Positions 27,853 through 29,861 of a stretch of DNA of 29,861 nucleotides are shown here, piece by piece; the first letter of the stretch is position 1, and each line of letters starts with the position of its first letter. Source of the DNA: Hypsibius dujardini. Lineage: Eukaryota; Tardigrada; Eutardigrada; Parachela; Hypsibiidae. Position numbers and translations under genes: made by a program. The notes under the pieces were generated by a model. The model was not told where the DNA came from and searched no databases. It saw only the letters and a list, made by a program, of their open reading frames with translations. Location: NCBI GenBank assembly GCA_001579985.1, contig LRSR01005809.1, positions 1-29,861 of the forward strand. Direction: 5' to 3'.

Positions 27853-29242
27853 ATGTTCAACATTAGCTCCTTTAACTGGACATCCAGAACAGATAACGAT
27901 ACTCGCCTGCCAGAAACTGCATTGAACCTCAAGCGATCGGCATTGACCGCCTGGTTCGCCCCTTTCTTCGCCTTCTCCTTACTCGGAATCCTCACCAACG
28001 GTATTCTATTTACCGTCATAATCCGTTCGCGAACTTTACGATCCGGAGCCGGCGTTCTCATTCTCCACGTGATTGCTAACTGCTTCATCACAAGTGCAAT
28101 TCATAATCCGATTCATGGAATCCTCGTGTACGGGGACAACTTTTGGTTCGCGCGTCCACGCGACATCTGCAAGTACGTCCATTTCCTGATGGGCTTCACT
28201 CAGTTCGCCAACAACTGGGCTGAAGCGTCTCTCGCCGTCAACCGCCTGGTCGCGGTGGTCTTTCCCTTCGCCTACAAAGCTTGGTCAACCCGAAAGGTCA
28301 CCGGAATAATGATCATTATTTGTTGGTTTATATCGACAGCATGCTTAATCCCGTACCTCTTCGAGGTAGGCGGGAAGTTTTATTCTACTGCGCAAGGCCA
28401 GTGCACGATTGAAATTTCTGACAAACTGGGCGGGATCCTGACAATCATCGCTGTTTACCTGCCTTATGGAATAGTCGGGCTGATTTCTGTGCTTGTGGTG
28501 TCCGTAATGTACGTGCGAGCTCTTCGAGGCCGTTCTCAGGACCGCACTCCCTTGCCTGGAACGCGTCAGGCTGTTATCTACCGGAAACGCCTGATTGTGA
28601 CAAAAATGCTCCTGGTTTCCTTCCTCTTCGATGTGATGTGCACCGTGCCCAATCCGATCATCCTAGCGTCTTTTCCCACGCTCTACGCGAGCAGTCCGTT
28701 ACTGCGCCTCTGGCTTCGGTCGTGCCTGGCGTTGCAGTTCCCGGTCACATCCGTACGAGCTATAACGATCTGCGTTGATAACACTTGTTGACGTAATAGA
28801 GATTTTTAAGCAGTCGGCGTAAGAGTAAACTTAAGGACACGGACCAATAGGAATGAGGCAGGGGTGTGGCCTCTCTTATGGTGGCCTCTCTCTTCTACTC
28901 TTGCGCCTTACGCCCAGATCTTTAAGCCAAGTGCTTAAACATCCAGTCGTAAGCGTAAACTTGGCAGGCCTTACGCCTAGGTTTACGTTACCCTTACGCC
29001 GGTTTGCTTAAACGTCCTTAATCTTTCTAATAGCGATGTGCAACTGAATAGGATTAAGCTGAATTTGGATTTAAGTAGAAATGTTTTGCGGCTTTTTTAA
29101 ATTTCAGGTGATTCTTTTCGCATGCAACGACGATTATCGGTCGCATTTCTGCAATTGGCTGCGATCGATGAGGAGTCGAGTGCATCCCAAGAATCAAACA
29201 CAGAACGGACTGTCGTCTCTTCGGGCGGACGTGGGAGTTTGA
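27853..29242 (+). CDS. Rhodopsin-like GPCR 6 (two exons, 344 aa)
   Basis: Exon 1 27853-28752, intron 28753-29107 (GTACGA...ATTTCAG, phase 0), exon 2 29108-29242. The start MFNISSFNWTS carries sequons NIS, NWT and NDT. Landmarks: GILTNG in TM1, RSRTLRSGAG in ICL1, FWFARPRDICKYVHF, FANNWAEASLAVNRL, WSTRKVTGIM, GQC in ECL2, YLPYGIVG in TM5, RKRLIVTKM and CTVPNP in TM6. TM7 reads FPVTS|VILFACNDDYR, so even the Pro of the NPxxY-equivalent is lost (TSVIL). The donor GTACGA is non-consensus at +4, and the exon 1 frame continues 12 codons into the intron before a stop. The intron contains a foldback repeat. The tail is the shortest among the intact copies. Confidence 0.88.
28805..29012. mobile_element. 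Foldback/MITE-like element in the receptor 6 intron, about 208 bp
   Basis: Left TTTAAGCAGTCGGCGTAAG; the right end reads TTTAAGCAAACCGGCGTAAG in reverse complement. Further GCGTAAG/CTTACGC blocks alternate inside, giving several possible stems. No sure target duplication. It adds about 200 bp to the intron. Confidence 0.75.
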
Positions 29243-29861
29243 AGGGTAGAGTGCCCCATTTGACCGAAGGAACGTAACTTATCGACACTCGTTGCGGGTC
29301 ATGGTACAGAACGTATCTAGGACCTTAAGTAAACAGTCATCTTTTAGACTCAGTTGGTGTTTTGTGTGACTTGTTTCACGTTTGTTTGATTTACCTGTTT
29401 ATTTTTAAAACATATTTTCATTCAGTATGCAGGACTAAGACGGCTAGTCTGAATGCTTCATCTTGCAGTCACAGCCTAGTGCAACCTAATTATGCTGGAA
29501 CACGAATGCTCCCTTCAAGCCGGCAACTCTGTCGTTCGAACTTTCATTTTGTTCACTTCGTGCTTCGCTCCGCTTCGTGTGCTCTTTTCTCTCTACATGT
29601 TCATTTCTCCGATATGGAAATCAGATAACCAAATGAGTTTCCGAGGCCGTATTGTATCGTTACCGTTATCGGGATCTGCTCCGAAAACACTCTAATGAGA
29701 CACTGCCGTTGGAACCGTTCCGACCAATAGGCTTGGCACAGAGGATGACCTGCTAAGCGGGAAGGTCGCTATGTAGGCACCTGCGTAAGTTGACTATGTG
29801 GGTTGGGATCACGGCCACTACTAAATGGGCCGCGCTTTTCTGAGGCTCCCGGTAGTTGTGC
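29243..29861. other. 3' flank of receptor 6
   Basis: No gene, RNA or terminal repeat recognised. Frames at 29362-29628 and 29492-29695 overlap each other and match no family I know. Confidence 0.4.

Noticed and set aside
1-29861. tRNA, rRNA or CRISPR array
   Set aside because: No cloverleaf with A and B boxes, no rRNA core sequence, and no regularly spaced direct repeats with unique spacers were seen by eye.

Overview
The window is animal nuclear DNA: multi-exon genes with short GT-AG introns (61-62 bp in two cases), seven-transmembrane receptors, and many eukaryotic transposons and microsatellites. The lineage cannot be fixed from sequence alone. A compact invertebrate genome (tardigrade or another protostome) is my guess, held with low confidence. 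There are no operons, Shine-Dalgarno sites or prokaryotic elements.

Layout. Positions 1-295 (minus) hold the first two exons of a gene resembling CASD1, the Golgi sialate O-acetyltransferase; it runs off the left edge. From 2.9 kb to 29.3 kb the plus strand carries a tandem family of divergent rhodopsin-like (class A) GPCRs. Four are apparently intact (2971-4298, 5015-6149, 15646-17302, 27853-29242). One is broken by an internal deletion (24097-25133). One is a TM1-only stump (19287-19436). Three copies of the last exon stand alone (21721, 25762, and 27506 on the minus strand). Every intact member has the same plan: one large exon ending just after TM7 begins, a phase-0 intron of 61-601 bp, and a small last exon giving the end of TM7, helix 8 and the C-tail. 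The class A signatures have drifted: DRY is NRL, NPxxY is TPVIL or TSVIL, CWxP lacks W, and the TM2 Asp is Asn. This suggests a lineage-specific, chemoreceptor-like expansion.

The spaces between receptors are filled with mobile DNA. There is a decayed DIRS-like tyrosine-recombinase retrotransposon (about 12.17-14.67 kb, minus). There is a dead mariner with both ends and its TA duplication (22329-23620) and an internally deleted pogo/Tigger-type element (2007-2756). Non-autonomous elements with readable ends include TA-flanked MITEs (604-841, 8934-9218, 9860-10166, 17921-18501), hAT-type elements with 8-bp target duplications (1532-1781, 11091-11650) and a piggyBac-type element with TTAA (26304-27237). 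Several further inverted-repeat elements have less certain edges.

History that can be read: the 18.7-22.3 kb and 23.6-26.1 kb segments are partly parallel duplicates (promoter plus TM1, dispersed blocks, 3' flank), later cut up by transposons and deletions. The exon-2 module has also been copied separately, once in inverted orientation. The best lead for new biology is this reusable TM7/C-tail cassette, because phase-0 boundaries make all copies splice-compatible. The array may equally be ordinary birth-and-death evolution, and RNA data would decide.
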